DNA of 64,000 bases from Streptomyces dengpaensis (GTDB taxonomy: Bacteria; Actinomycetota; Actinomycetes; Streptomycetales; Streptomycetaceae), in contig NZ_CP026652.1 in the NCBI RefSeq assembly GCF_002946835.1, forward strand, positions 7,068,001 to 7,132,000, in the 5' to 3' direction. This document shows positions 14,129 through 21,773 of this stretch, piece by piece. Position 1 is the stretch's first letter. Every line of letters begins with the position of its first letter. The notes under the pieces were generated by a model, which searched no databases, was not told where the DNA came from, and saw only the letters and a program-made list of their open reading frames with translations. Made by a program: the position numbers and the translations under genes.

Positions 14129-16330
14129 TCAGCTCCCCAATATGAACTGGACGTTGCCGCCGCGGCCGCCGATGGCCCTGCGGAGCTCGGCAACGAGCAG
14201 ATCCCCGTACGCCGTACCGTCCGAGCCGATCTTGACGACCTGCGGTGCGCTGCCGCCGGACACCGCGCCGCCGGTCCGCGCGGCCACATGCGCCGCCGTC
14301 GCCTGCCCGCCGGTCGGCACTGAGACGAGATTCCGCATGGTTGTATCCACCGCGCCGGAACCACTCTCGATGCCCTCGACGATGCCCGCAGGAATCCAAC
14401 GGCCGATCTGATCGCGCATCACCCGCGACGGCGACGCGATGCCCAACGCCTTCGCAATCGGCCCGGGAATGATGCTCCGCGCCCATCCAATGAGCGTGTC
14501 CCGCAACCAAGGGCCCATGCCTTTGATGCCGTTCCACAGGCCGCGTACAACGTCCTGGCCCTTGCCGGTCAGCAGCCCTGACAAGGATCCGATACCGCGG
14601 GATATCTGCCCCGGGATGCCCCGAACCCATGTGATGAACGACGCGACTTTCTGTACCGACGCGTCACGGAAGGACTGAAAGCCGCGTGTTGCGGCGCTAC
14701 GCAGCGTGCTGCCCATACTGCCGATCGCCACGCCGATGGCCATAGGTAGGCCCGTCATCCACGTGACGAGTTCCTGGCTCTTACGTATCGCCCAGTCCTT
14801 CATGTCCTGGAACCAACCGGCCACCAGGTCCGGTATCGCAGCGAGATAGCCAACCGCGACAAGGATCCCGTCCTTGGCCTCGGTCAACTTGCCCACGACC
14901 CAGTCCCACGCCAGCAGCGTGGCCGCCTTGATCTCATCCCAATAGGTGACGACGAGGATCACCAGACCGGCTACTGCCATGGCTATGCCGCCGATGATCC
15001 AAAACATTGGGTTGGCCAACATCGCCGAATTCATCGCCCAGACGCCGAGAGAGGCGATAAAGAACGCTGCGCCCAGCGCCGTGACGCCGAGTGCGGCGGC
15101 CTGGAAAGCGCCAGAATGGTCCTGCACGAAGCCAAAGAATTCCGTCAGCTTCGGGATCACGTGGGTGCCGAGGAAGTCGACAACGCCCTGTTGCAGGCTT
15201 CGTTTGAACTGCTCGACCTTCGTGGCGGCGTTGTCCCGTAGACTGTCGCCGGCCCTGTCCGCGGCTCCGCTGAAATCGCCGAGTCGCGTGGTGGCTTGCG
15301 ACGGATCCACCGCGAGTAGTGCGTCCTGCATGGTGAGGGCTTCCTCACCAAACAGAGACACCATGGCCGCACTGCGCTTCGCCGGGTCCTTCGTCTGCCG
15401 AAGCTTGTCCATCAGCTGATCCAGCGCTTCGCCGGCCTTCGGACCGCCCTCGGCGAACGCTTTCGCCATGGCCTCACCGTTCAGGCCCAGGGCATCGAAC
15501 GTCTCCGCGCCGTCGGCCGCGTTCGCGGCCATCTCCTCCAGCGCACCCGTGAACACCTCGGCTGAGGGAGCGCCCGCGTCGAGGCCTTGCAGGACCGTGC
15601 CGAGCGCCTGTTCACCCGTCAGGCCGAAGTGAGCGAGGTTGTTCGCGGACTGGGTGATCGTCTCGGCCAGATCCCCGAACTTGTTGGCGCCGCGGTCGTT
15701 GGCTTGGGCCAGCATGTCCAGCGCTTCGGTGGCGTTCTTCGCCAGACCGTTGCGGACCATGAGTCCGGCCGTGTTGGCGGCCTCGCCCACGTCGATACCG
15801 AGGGCTTCCGCCACGTCGTGGGCGTGTGTCGAGATCGACTTGAGCTGTGCGTTCGTCGCGCCGGTCGGGGCAATACCGGCGTTCATGGTTGCCTTGATAG
15901 CGTCCGCGGCGCCCTGGAAGTCCTCCGTTATGGCGTCCGCGTAGAGCTCGCCTGCGATGTGCCCATACCGCTCCGCCTCGGGCCCGGTGGCGCCGAGCTG
16001 CGCGCCGAGTTTCGCGCTGATCTTCTCCTGGTTCAGGGCCTCGGATATGCCGCCAATGAGGGCGGCTCCGAGGGCGCCCCCGACTGCTCCGAGGGCGAGG
16101 CCGTTGAGCTTGCCGGTGATGCTCTCACCGGCGGCGTCTGCGCCCTCGGTGGCGCCTTCTTCGAGGCCCTCGCCGAGGGCATCGCCAGCCTCCTGCCCGC
16201 CCTCGCGGGCCCGCTGCGTGATGCGGGACAGGGCGGACCGCAAGCGGGACTGGAAGGTGTCGAGGCCGCGTTCGGCCTCGCTGTCGTCGAGAGTGATGGT
16301 GGCGGCGAGTTCGCCGACGGTCAGCGCCAT
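14129..16330 (-). CDS. Phage tail tape-measure-like protein
   Basis: 733 residues from ATG 16330, which has GGAGG at a good distance; a frame 24 codons longer has none. The N-terminus (VGELAATITLDDSEAERGLDTFQSRLRSAL) is the usual tape-measure opening. It is followed by Ala/Gly-rich helices, a TP901-type core (about residues 90-400, with APTGATNAQLKS and FGEEALTMQDALL), two hydrophobic segments near 420-475 and a helical C-terminus (IIPGPIAKALGIASPSRVMRD). Such proteins set tail length in siphophages; by the usual 0.15 nm per residue rule this would span roughly 110 nm. No tail-tube, tail-tip or baseplate gene is beside it, which is odd for a prophage. The minus-strand neighbour upstream ends 131 bp away, past a GC hairpin. 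Confidence 0.9.
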   Translation of the reverse strand: MALTVGELAATITLDDSEAERGLDTFQSRLRSALSRITQRAREGGQEAGDALGEGLEEGATEGADAAGESITGKLNGLALGAVGGALGAALIGGISEALNQEKISAKLGAQLGATGPEAERYGHIAGELYADAITEDFQGAADAIKATMNAGIAPTGATNAQLKSISTHAHDVAEALGIDVGEAANTAGLMVRNGLAKNATEALDMLAQANDRGANKFGDLAETITQSANNLAHFGLTGEQALGTVLQGLDAGAPSAEVFTGALEEMAANAADGAETFDALGLNGEAMAKAFAEGGPKAGEALDQLMDKLRQTKDPAKRSAAMVSLFGEEALTMQDALLAVDPSQATTRLGDFSGAADRAGDSLRDNAATKVEQFKRSLQQGVVDFLGTHVIPKLTEFFGFVQDHSGAFQAAALGVTALGAAFFIASLGVWAMNSAMLANPMFWIIGGIAMAVAGLVILVVTYWDEIKAATLLAWDWVVGKLTEAKDGILVAVGYLAAIPDLVAGWFQDMKDWAIRKSQELVTWMTGLPMAIGVAIGSMGSTLRSAATRGFQSFRDASVQKVASFITWVRGIPGQISRGIGSLSGLLTGKGQDVVRGLWNGIKGMGPWLRDTLIGWARSIIPGPIAKALGIASPSRVMRDQIGRWIPAGIVEGIESGSGAVDTTMRNLVSVPTGGQATAAHVAARTGGAVSGGSAPQVVKIGSDGTAYGDLLVAELRRAIGGRGGNVQFILGS

Positions 16331-16430
16331 GCGCGCTGGCCTCCTTAAGGGGTAGGCCGCGCGGCGGCGCGGTGTGAAGTTATCGGCCCTTTGGGGCCTC
16401 AAGTGGGTGCAACAGGTGGGAAATGCGGGT

Positions 16431-16457
16431 GCCCCGGCGCTGTGGGGCGCCGGGGGC
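16431..16457. terminator. GC hairpin in the leader of the tape-measure gene
   Basis: CCCCGGCGC at 16432-16440 pairs with GCGCCGGGG at 16447-16455, 9 bp with a 6-nt loop. It lies about 100 bp upstream of the tape-measure start and just after the stop of the tiny frame at 16461. There is no T-run, so partial termination or RNA processing are both possible. Confidence 0.5.
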
Positions 16458-16460
16458 GGG

Positions 16461-16520
16461 TCATGCTCGGGTGCGGGGGCGGCCGACGAGGCGTTCGTAG
16501 TCGTCGGGCCACTCGGTCAT
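16461..16520 (-). CDS. Possible 19-residue microgene
   Basis: An ATG at 16520 overlaps the preceding stop by ATGA and opens a 19-codon frame (TEWPDDYERLVGRPRTRA). Only its place in a chain of ATGA-coupled frames supports it. It may encode a short tail-assembly-type peptide or nothing. Confidence 0.3.
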   Translation of the reverse strand: MTEWPDDYERLVGRPRTRA

Positions 16521-16648
16521 GATCTGGACCACTGGGGCGCGGTGAGACGCCGCGCTTCGGTGAGGGTGGCCGGCGGGCGGAACAGCCGGAACACGGGCGG
16601 CTGTTCGTCGGCCTGGTCCTCGTCGTGCTCGCGGCGGTCGCGGGTCAC
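16517..16648 (-). CDS. Possible 43-residue protein in the tail-type gene chain
   Basis: GTG at 16648 overlaps the upstream stop (GTGA); the frame gives a charged N-terminus (TRDRREHDEDQADEQPPVF) and RLFRPPATLTEARRLTAPQWS. The position just before a tape-measure gene is where tail-assembly chaperones sit in siphophages, but size and sequence do not prove that. Confidence 0.4.
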   Translation of the reverse strand: MTRDRREHDEDQADEQPPVFRLFRPPATLTEARRLTAPQWSRS

Positions 16649-16905
16649 GTGGTGTGGCCCATGAGCCGGTCGTACACCTCGCGGTGCTGCTCGTACGTAC
16701 GTACCTGCTCGGCCGACTTCATGGCGAGCAGCTGCTCGCGCGTCTCGGGCACGCGGTAGCGGTCCTCGGCGGCCTCGGCGGCGAGTCGGGCCTGAGTCTC
16801 CGCGTACTGGCGGACGGTCGGGGACACGTAGCCGGTCTGCTCGGGGTACGTGCGGCGTGGTGCGGGGTCGCCCGCGCTCGCGGTGATGTGCTCGCGGCTG
16901 GTCAC
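16645..16905 (-). CDS. Small helical hypothetical protein (possible tail-assembly chaperone position)
   Basis: 86 residues, mostly helical and charged (TVRQYAETQARLAAEAAEDRYRVPETREQLLAMKSAEQVRTYEQHREVYDRLM). No named domain. It overlaps its upstream gene by 4 bp (ATGA) and the downstream frame by GTGA. Its place, two frames before a tape-measure gene, fits a tail-assembly role, but no slippery sequence for a frameshift was seen. Confidence 0.65.
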   Translation of the reverse strand: MTSREHITASAGDPAPRRTYPEQTGYVSPTVRQYAETQARLAAEAAEDRYRVPETREQLLAMKSAEQVRTYEQHREVYDRLMGHTT

Positions 16906-17582
16906 TTGGCGGTTCCGTTCTCGTTGAAGACGGCGCGCAGTGCCGGCACCTGAGCGATGAACGTCTCGACGCGCGACGACAGGTAGCCCATCTGGTCGGT
17001 GATCTTCGCCTGTTCGCGGGCGTCGCGTACGGCCATACCGACGACGGCGGCGACCGCGAGGGCGCCCGTGACACCGACGGTGCCGACGGGGTGCGGGGTG
17101 TAGATCGTCACGGAGTCGTGGCCGGCGGCGACGGCGTACCGCTCCCGCAGTTCCGTGATCGGGTGGAAGCCCGCACGCTCCAGCTCGGCGGCGATGGGCT
17201 GGACACGGCCGGCCATCTCCAGCACGCGGAGGCGGCGTGCCTCGGTCGTGCTGTACAGGGCGGTGAGCGCGTCGACCGCGGCGGTGACCTTGGCGGCGAT
17301 GTCGTCGGTGTCGTCCTGCTCGATCAGGGCGCGGATGTCGGCGGCGGTGGCCTTCGCACGCTTGTGCCGGTCAGCCTCGGCCTGCTCGGCGGCCCGCTTC
17401 TTCGCGGCCTTGATGCGGAGGCGGGCGAAGATGCCCTTCTGCTCGGCTTCGGCGAGCGCGGCCGGGGTCACGCTGTCGTCGCCGTTCTCGACGGCGGCGC
17501 GCAGCTCCGCGGCCTCCTGCTCGGCGGCGAGGGCCTCGGCCGTGGCCTGGGCGACGGTCGGCGCGGTGGTGGTCTCAGACAT
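16902..17582 (-). CDS. Coiled-coil hypothetical protein
   Basis: 226 residues. The first 100 are Ala/Glu/Lys-rich coiled coil (ATAEALAAEQEAAELRAAVENG, KAAKKRAAEQAEADRHKRAKA), then helices and a small hydrophobic patch (VGVTGALAVAAVVGMAV). It might be a virion-related or scaffold-like protein given its neighbours; I recognise no family. The start overlaps the upstream stop by 8 bp. Confidence 0.7.
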   Translation of the reverse strand: MSETTTAPTVAQATAEALAAEQEAAELRAAVENGDDSVTPAALAEAEQKGIFARLRIKAAKKRAAEQAEADRHKRAKATAADIRALIEQDDTDDIAAKVTAAVDALTALYSTTEARRLRVLEMAGRVQPIAAELERAGFHPITELRERYAVAAGHDSVTIYTPHPVGTVGVTGALAVAAVVGMAVRDAREQAKITDQMGYLSSRVETFIAQVPALRAVFNENGTAK

Positions 17583-17736
17583 GGGTGTCCTCCTGGTGGT
17601 TGTCGCCGGCGGCGCGGTGCTGCCGGTCGAGGGTCAAGTCATGGGCGACGGCGGCTCGTAGGGCGTCGTCCTGGCGCGGTTCCTGTTCGGCGCGCTGGTC
17701 GTAGTGGCGGCTGATGGCGGCGGCGAGCTCGGTCAT
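17575..17736 (-). CDS. Small hypothetical protein
   Basis: 53 residues from ATG 17736, which overlaps the stop of the HTH gene by ATGA. Helical and His/Gln-rich (AAAISRHYDQRAEQEPRQDDALRAAVAHDL). Streptomyces elements often carry a similar short protein after an excisionase-type HTH gene. Function unknown. Confidence 0.65.
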   Translation of the reverse strand: MTELAAAISRHYDQRAEQEPRQDDALRAAVAHDLTLDRQHRAAGDNHQEDTHV

Positions 17737-17945
17737 GCTGCGGTTCTCCCGTGGCGGTAGTGGTCGAGTGCGGTGCGGTCGAAGACCCAGACGCGGGCGC
17801 CGACTCGGTGGGCGGGAAGGGTGCCGGCGGCGGCGAGCTGGCGGACGGTTCGAGGGGAGCGGTCCAAGAGCGCGGCTGCTTCGTCGACGGACATGAGGTT
17901 GAGCGCCGGCCTGCTGGGCGCGGCGGGGGTGGCCTGGGGTGGCAC
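17733..17945 (-). CDS. Excisionase/MerR-type helix-turn-helix protein
   Basis: 70 residues from GTG 17945, with GGAGG 6 bp upstream; an in-frame TTG at 17966 would put that site inside the gene. LMSVDEAAALLDRSPRTVRQLAAAGTLPAHRVGARVWVFDRTALDHY is a complete winged-HTH of the excisionase/helix_turn_helix_17 type. A second such protein is at 22228. Being at the head of the tail-type genes and behind a structured leader, this one may act as a late-operon regulator rather than an excisionase. Confidence 0.85.
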   Translation of the reverse strand: MPPQATPAAPSRPALNLMSVDEAAALLDRSPRTVRQLAAAGTLPAHRVGARVWVFDRTALDHYRHGRTAA

Positions 17946-18139
17946 GGTGTACCTCCGGGCATGCAAAACGCCCCGTCACCGGTATGTGGTGACAGGGCGT
18001 CGGATGGTCTTGTCTCCGGGCATGCCGGAGACGGGGGCAATGTTAGCGGGTCTTTGCCGGTACCGGCAGTGCCCGAGGTGTGAGGCTCGGGGCGTCCCGG
18101 CGGCGGCTGTTTCTGGGCACGCCGGGGTCGGCTCTGACT
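17946..18139 (-). promoter_or_regulatory. Structured leader with four hairpins, the last terminator-like
   Basis: On the minus strand, in order: CCCGAG/CTCGGG (18072-18091), the 14-bp palindrome TGCCGGTACCGGCA (18055-18068), GTCTCCGG/CCGGAGAC (18012-18032), then ACGCCC-n-GTCACC pairing with GGTGAC-n-GGGCGT (17968-18000, 12 bp with one mismatch) followed by TTTT. The last ends about 20 bp before the start codon and just ahead of the ribosome binding site, so it is a terminator either for the upstream gene or within the leader of the downstream operon. CTCCGGGCATGC is repeated 61 bp apart. Confidence 0.65.
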
Positions 18140-18376
18140 TTACCGGATCTTCGCCGGTAGTGGCGAGTTGGTGAGCGGGTGAGGTTGGTTGGTGGTGCCC
18201 GTGTTCGTCGCGGCGGCCTCCTGCTCAGCCTGGCGTCGGAGCTTGGCGCGGTGCCGTGCGGTGAGGCCGTGGGCGCGCCGTTGGGCGAACGCGGCGCGTA
18301 CGGCGGCCTGTTGGTCGCGGCGGGCTTGTGCGGCGGCGACACGGGCGGCTATGGCCTCGTCGATGTGGCTAGCCAT
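18140..18376 (-). CDS. Small basic hypothetical protein
   Basis: 78 residues, strongly basic and Ala-rich (DEAIAARVAAAQARRDQQAAVRAAFAQRRAHGLTARHRAKLRRQAEQEAAA), likely one long helix that could bind nucleic acid. No named family. The start overlaps the upstream stop by 8 bp. Confidence 0.6.
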   Translation of the reverse strand: MASHIDEAIAARVAAAQARRDQQAAVRAAFAQRRAHGLTARHRAKLRRQAEQEAAATNTGTTNQPHPLTNSPLPAKIR

Positions 18377-18728
18377 CGGTGGTGTCCTCGCGGGCCACGG
18401 CGTGGGCGGCGAGACCGCGAACGAGGTTGCCGAACATGGACGGCGCGTGGTCGGGGTCGAGTTGGGCGAGGGTGCGGGCGATGCCGGCCTTCGCCTCGCG
18501 CGGCTCGACCGGCTCCGGGCCGTCGACTCCGTCCGGGTCGTCCGGGCCGTGGCCGTGCCGGTCGGCGTACTCGCTGCCGAGACTCGCCATGACGAACCCG
18601 AGGACGTCGAGCGTGGACAGTTCCACGGTGCTGCCGTCCGTGAGCTGGTACGGCTGGATGAGGCGACGGGCCTTGTGCTTCTGCTCGACCGCGTCCAAGC
18701 GGCGGCCGAACTGGTGGCGGGGAGTCAT
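18369..18728 (-). CDS. Hypothetical protein with tail-assembly-chaperone-like size
   Basis: 119 residues: a basic start (RHQFGRRLDAVEQKHKARRLIQPYQLTDGSTVELSTLDVLGFVMASLG), an acidic middle (DRHGHGPDDPDGVDGPEPVEP) and a helical end. I do not recognise it. The ATG overlaps the stop of the terminase-small-like gene (ATGA). Confidence 0.65.
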   Translation of the reverse strand: MTPRHQFGRRLDAVEQKHKARRLIQPYQLTDGSTVELSTLDVLGFVMASLGSEYADRHGHGPDDPDGVDGPEPVEPREAKAGIARTLAQLDPDHAPSMFGNLVRGLAAHAVAREDTTDG

Positions 18729-19105
18729 CGGCGGCGCCTTCCTTCCTCGGCCTCGTGCTCCTCGATGGCGGTGATGCGCTGCTCCAGGTCGACGTGCTCG
18801 CGTACGGGCAGCAGCGCGCGCAGCAGGACGTCACCGGCCTTGACGCGGACGTGGCCCGGCTGCTCCGGGTCGGCGACAAGGGCTTGCAGGGTGGCGACGG
18901 CGGACGCGGCGGCGGCAGACAGACGGCCGGCGGTGTCGTCGAGGACGCGGGCGCGCACTGCGCGGACCTCGGCGGCAAACGCGGGGTCGGTCTGCCAGCG
19001 CTGCACGGTACGGATGGACACGCCGGCGCGGTCGGCGGCGACGGATGGCGGTTCACCGGCCGCGAGGGCGGCAACGGCTGCGGGACGGCCCTTCACGGGG
19101 GTCAC
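18725..19105 (-). CDS. Terminase-small-subunit-like HTH protein
   Basis: 126 residues. GEPPSVAADRAGVSIRTVQRWQTDPAFAAEVRAVRARVLDD at about 17-57 is a homeodomain-like HTH of the phage small-terminase (phBC6A51/HTH_Tnp) kind. It is followed by helices typical of oligomerising small terminases (AAASAVATLQALVADPEQPGHVRVKAGDVLLRALLPVREHVDLEQRI). In phages the small terminase recognises pac/cos DNA; satellites use their own copy to redirect packaging. No large subunit is present. A DNA-binding regulator is the alternative. GTG start. Confidence 0.65.
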   Translation of the reverse strand: MTPVKGRPAAVAALAAGEPPSVAADRAGVSIRTVQRWQTDPAFAAEVRAVRARVLDDTAGRLSAAAASAVATLQALVADPEQPGHVRVKAGDVLLRALLPVREHVDLEQRITAIEEHEAEEGRRRR

Positions 19106-19168
19106 GATGGGGGTCTCCTCTCACGTGCGCGCGCGAGACAGGGCGTGCCGCGCGGCGACAAGGGTGGG

Positions 19169-19453
19169 TTAGTGGGTTGGGGTGGTGATGGTGGCGCGGT
19201 GCTCGGGGTTGGGCCAGTAGGTGTGCGTGTGGGCGTTGTTGGGGTGCTCGCGGTAGCAGAGGTCTTCGAGGGTTTGGCGGGCGGCGTCGATGGCCTGTAC
19301 GGCGTTTTCGAGGGTGCGGGCGGGTATGGCTTCGTGTCCGGTCTTGGGGTAGGCGGTGTGGAGTTGGGTGCGGCGGTGGGTGAGTTCGTCGCGGATGCCG
19401 GCGAGGACGCGGCCCAGCTCGGTGTGTTCGGTGTAGGTGAGGCGGGGCTTCAT
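19169..19453 (-). CDS. Small hypothetical protein beside the origin-like repeats
   Basis: 94 residues from ATG 19453, which is preceded by GAGGAG; a frame open to 19594 would be built from the repeat DNA itself. Helical (LGRVLAGIRDELTHRRTQLHTAYPKTGHEAIPARTLENAVQAIDAARQTLEDLCYREHP). Similar short proteins are frequent on Streptomyces elements. No function known. Confidence 0.7.
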   Translation of the reverse strand: MKPRLTYTEHTELGRVLAGIRDELTHRRTQLHTAYPKTGHEAIPARTLENAVQAIDAARQTLEDLCYREHPNNAHTHTYWPNPEHRATITTPTH

Positions 19454-19481
19454 GGTTCTCCTCGGGGTGTGGTGCTGGGTT

Positions 19482-19761
19482 TGCAGAGGATGCAGAGGAT
19501 GTTTTGCGTTCCTCCGCTCCCCCACGTATGGAGGCAAGAAGGAGTAATGCGTTAGATCGGAAAACATCCTCTGCATCCTCTGCATCCTCTGCACTGGGTC
19601 TGTGAGCTGCGGTTTTCTGCGGCTTGTGGTGCAGGGGATAGCGCAGGGGATGCGCTGGCGGTGGGCTACGCATCCCCTGCATGGGCCGGAATCGGCGTGC
19701 TCGGGTGTCAGGGCGGCGCTGGGGATGCGCTGAGTGCAGGGGATGCGCTGCCCGTCCCCTG
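19482..19761. repeat. Iteron-like repeats and 24-bp inverted repeat: candidate replication origin
   Basis: A perfect 24-bp inverted repeat (arms 19482-19505 and 19561-19584) is itself made of the tandem 9-mer ATCCTCTGC, two units in the left arm and two in the right, where a third follows outside the arm. Next to it the related unit GCAGGGGATGCGCTG occurs in full at 19643 and 19736, in part at 19631 and 19721, and inverted at 19670-19680 and about 19756. The array lies immediately downstream of, and partly inside, the 3' end of the ATPase gene, the usual place for an iteron origin of a phage or satellite replication gene. Confidence 0.7.
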
Positions 19762-21498
19762 CGTACCCTCAGCGGTCGACTCCGCGGCCCTCCGCAGGCT
19801 CCACAACCTTGCGCCGACACGGTTCCTGCCGGGGTTCGTGAGCGTGAATCCGCCGATGTGCCGGTCCTCGCGGGTGGCGAGCATTTTGCCGAGGCTCACA
19901 GCCGACAGAGGCTTGCCGTCCGAGCGGGCGAGGAATACGCCGTTCCACGGGTCCTCGCCGGGGCCGAACGCGGACGGCTCAGGACGCGACGACTTGATCA
20001 GCTCCGCGGTCGTCATGGCCGTGCTGGTGTGCAGCTCCCACCACTGCGCGTAGAACGTGGCCCATGTGGTCTGTTCTTCGTCCTGCTCTTCGAGCCGGTC
20101 GCGGTTGTCCAGGAACCCGCGGATGTCGTGGTGGGCGAGGAACCCGCCGATGTTGCGTGCCCACCGCGAGAAGTTCCGCATCTGGAAGTCGGCTTGCGGG
20201 GCGCCGGCCGCTATCCAGTCGCGGCACAGGATGAGCAGGGCACGCATGAGCGCGGCCTGGTTCGTTTGGTTCTCCAGCCATGCGAACAGGTCCGGGATCC
20301 GGAAGCCGGTCCGCAGGTCGGGGCGGGCGCATCGGGCGTTGAGGCGTACGAGGGCGGTCCGCTGGGCGATGTCTCCGCCGAAGCGGATGTTGTTGCCGGT
20401 GACGAGCCACAGCCGGTCATTGATCAGGCTCACGTTCGTGTTCCGGCCGAGCATGCGATCGTCCCACGTTGCGTTCGTCAGCAGCTTCGCGAGCGAGGGG
20501 GCGCTCACGTTGTCGTGTTCGCCGACGTTGTCGAAGACGATTGCGGGGCTGGAGCCCATCAGGGCGGCGGTGATGGACTTCCGCAACTCGTCGTCGTCGC
20601 TGACCCATGCCCGGACACCAGCGCCGTACAGGTGCTTGATCGCGTCGGTCAGCAGGGTCTTGCCGCTGCCGCGCTCGGTCGCGCTGAACGCGCCGAACGG
20701 GAGCAGTCCGCCGATGTACGGGCGGAGCATCAGGGACACGAGCAGACCGACGTAGTTCGCGCGGTCGGCGTCGCTGTCCCATGGGATGTCGGCGAGGACC
20801 TGGCCAAGCAGCAAGTCGAGCGCCTCTGCGATGTCTCTGCCGGTGGGTCGGTCGGGGACGGGCGCGATCCGGAGCCGTGGCACGTAGTAGAGGCGGGTCG
20901 ACGGGTCGTATCCGGGCTTTTGCAACACGGTGCCGTCGGGGCGGATGACGGGTGCGAATACGAGGTTGGCGAGGGCGGGGATAGACGTCCATGCACCGTT
21001 GGAGAGGACCGCGCGGCACACGCTCACGCTGGGGGACGTGGCCACGTAACGGACTTCGCCGTCCTTGCTGCCGCGGGGGGCTACAACGTCGGCGTGCTGC
21101 GCGAGGAGGAAGCGCATGCTGTCCGGGGTGAGCGTCCGGATCTCGTGGTCTACGCCCTGCTCGGGGTTGATGGCGCCGGCCACTTGGGCAACCTGTACGA
21201 GGGCGCCTTGTCGGACGTACGTCTCGGGAAGGGCGCCGCTCTCGATGGCTTCGGCCACGTTGACGATGCCGCCCGGCTCGCTGTCGATGATGATGCGCTG
21301 CCGGTCGACGGCCTGTTCCTCGACGGCTTCTGGAGTCGTGAACTCGTCGTCGACAGGCTCGGGCCGGTACAGGGGTCCGGTGAGGGGGAGGACGGTGCCA
21401 CCGTGGGTCTCGGCGGCGAGTTGTGCGGGCGCGGGAACAGCCCGCGGGCGCTGTACGCCCGCGGGCCATTCACCAGGACGCCGGGGGGCGGCGGTCAA
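19708..21498 (-). CDS. Replication-type P-loop ATPase/helicase-like protein
   Basis: 596 residues if started at TTG 21498, which overlaps the upstream stop (TTGA). The frame is open further, but that part is antisense-type sequence of the neighbouring gene. A Walker-A-like motif ATERGSGKT is at 273-281 (first Gly replaced by Ala) and a Walker B AIVFDN at 319-324, followed by sensor-like LVTGNN and an arginine-rich segment. The size and order recall D5/SF3-type or DUF927-adjacent helicases of phages and satellites, without an evident primase domain. The iteron array at its 3' end supports a replication role. The C-terminal 20 residues are low complexity because the DNA there is iterons. Confidence 0.75.
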   Translation of the reverse strand: MTAAPRRPGEWPAGVQRPRAVPAPAQLAAETHGGTVLPLTGPLYRPEPVDDEFTTPEAVEEQAVDRQRIIIDSEPGGIVNVAEAIESGALPETYVRQGALVQVAQVAGAINPEQGVDHEIRTLTPDSMRFLLAQHADVVAPRGSKDGEVRYVATSPSVSVCRAVLSNGAWTSIPALANLVFAPVIRPDGTVLQKPGYDPSTRLYYVPRLRIAPVPDRPTGRDIAEALDLLLGQVLADIPWDSDADRANYVGLLVSLMLRPYIGGLLPFGAFSATERGSGKTLLTDAIKHLYGAGVRAWVSDDDELRKSITAALMGSSPAIVFDNVGEHDNVSAPSLAKLLTNATWDDRMLGRNTNVSLINDRLWLVTGNNIRFGGDIAQRTALVRLNARCARPDLRTGFRIPDLFAWLENQTNQAALMRALLILCRDWIAAGAPQADFQMRNFSRWARNIGGFLAHHDIRGFLDNRDRLEEQDEEQTTWATFYAQWWELHTSTAMTTAELIKSSRPEPSAFGPGEDPWNGVFLARSDGKPLSAVSLGKMLATREDRHIGGFTLTNPGRNRVGARLWSLRRAAESTAEGTQGTGSASPALSASPAPP

Positions 21499-21773
21499 CG
21501 GAGGGACTCCAACGGGTCGCGGGGGGTGGGGAGGATGAGGGACAGGTCGAGGACTTGGCGGATCTCGTCCGGGGTCCAGCCGAGGGCGCGCAGCTTGCGG
21601 ACTTCGGTGATCAGCCTGCGCGCGTCGAGGCTGAACGTCGACGCGCGGGGCGGGGCCGCGAGGCAGTTGAGGGGGTCGGCGTGGAAGGCGTGGGGGCAGC
21701 CGCAATCCCGCTGGGCGGTTCGCAGTGCCGCGGAGTGGCGGCGGCGGAGCTGGGTGGGGATGTCGGCGGTCAC
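21495..21773 (-). CDS. Small hypothetical protein with Cys pair
   Basis: 92 residues: QLRRRHSAALRTAQRDCGCPHAFHADPLNCLA then a helical part (LDARRLITEVRKLRALGWTPDEIRQVLDL). The CGC...H...C spacing could bind zinc. It lies between two genes that it overlaps by 4 bp each (ATGA and TTGA). Function unknown. Confidence 0.65.
   Translation of the reverse strand: MTADIPTQLRRRHSAALRTAQRDCGCPHAFHADPLNCLAAPPRASTFSLDARRLITEVRKLRALGWTPDEIRQVLDLSLILPTPRDPLESLR

Noticed and set aside
16645..17582. Programmed frameshift for tail-assembly chaperones
   Set aside because: No slippery heptamer was found at the junctions; the frames are joined by ordinary 4-bp stop-start overlaps.
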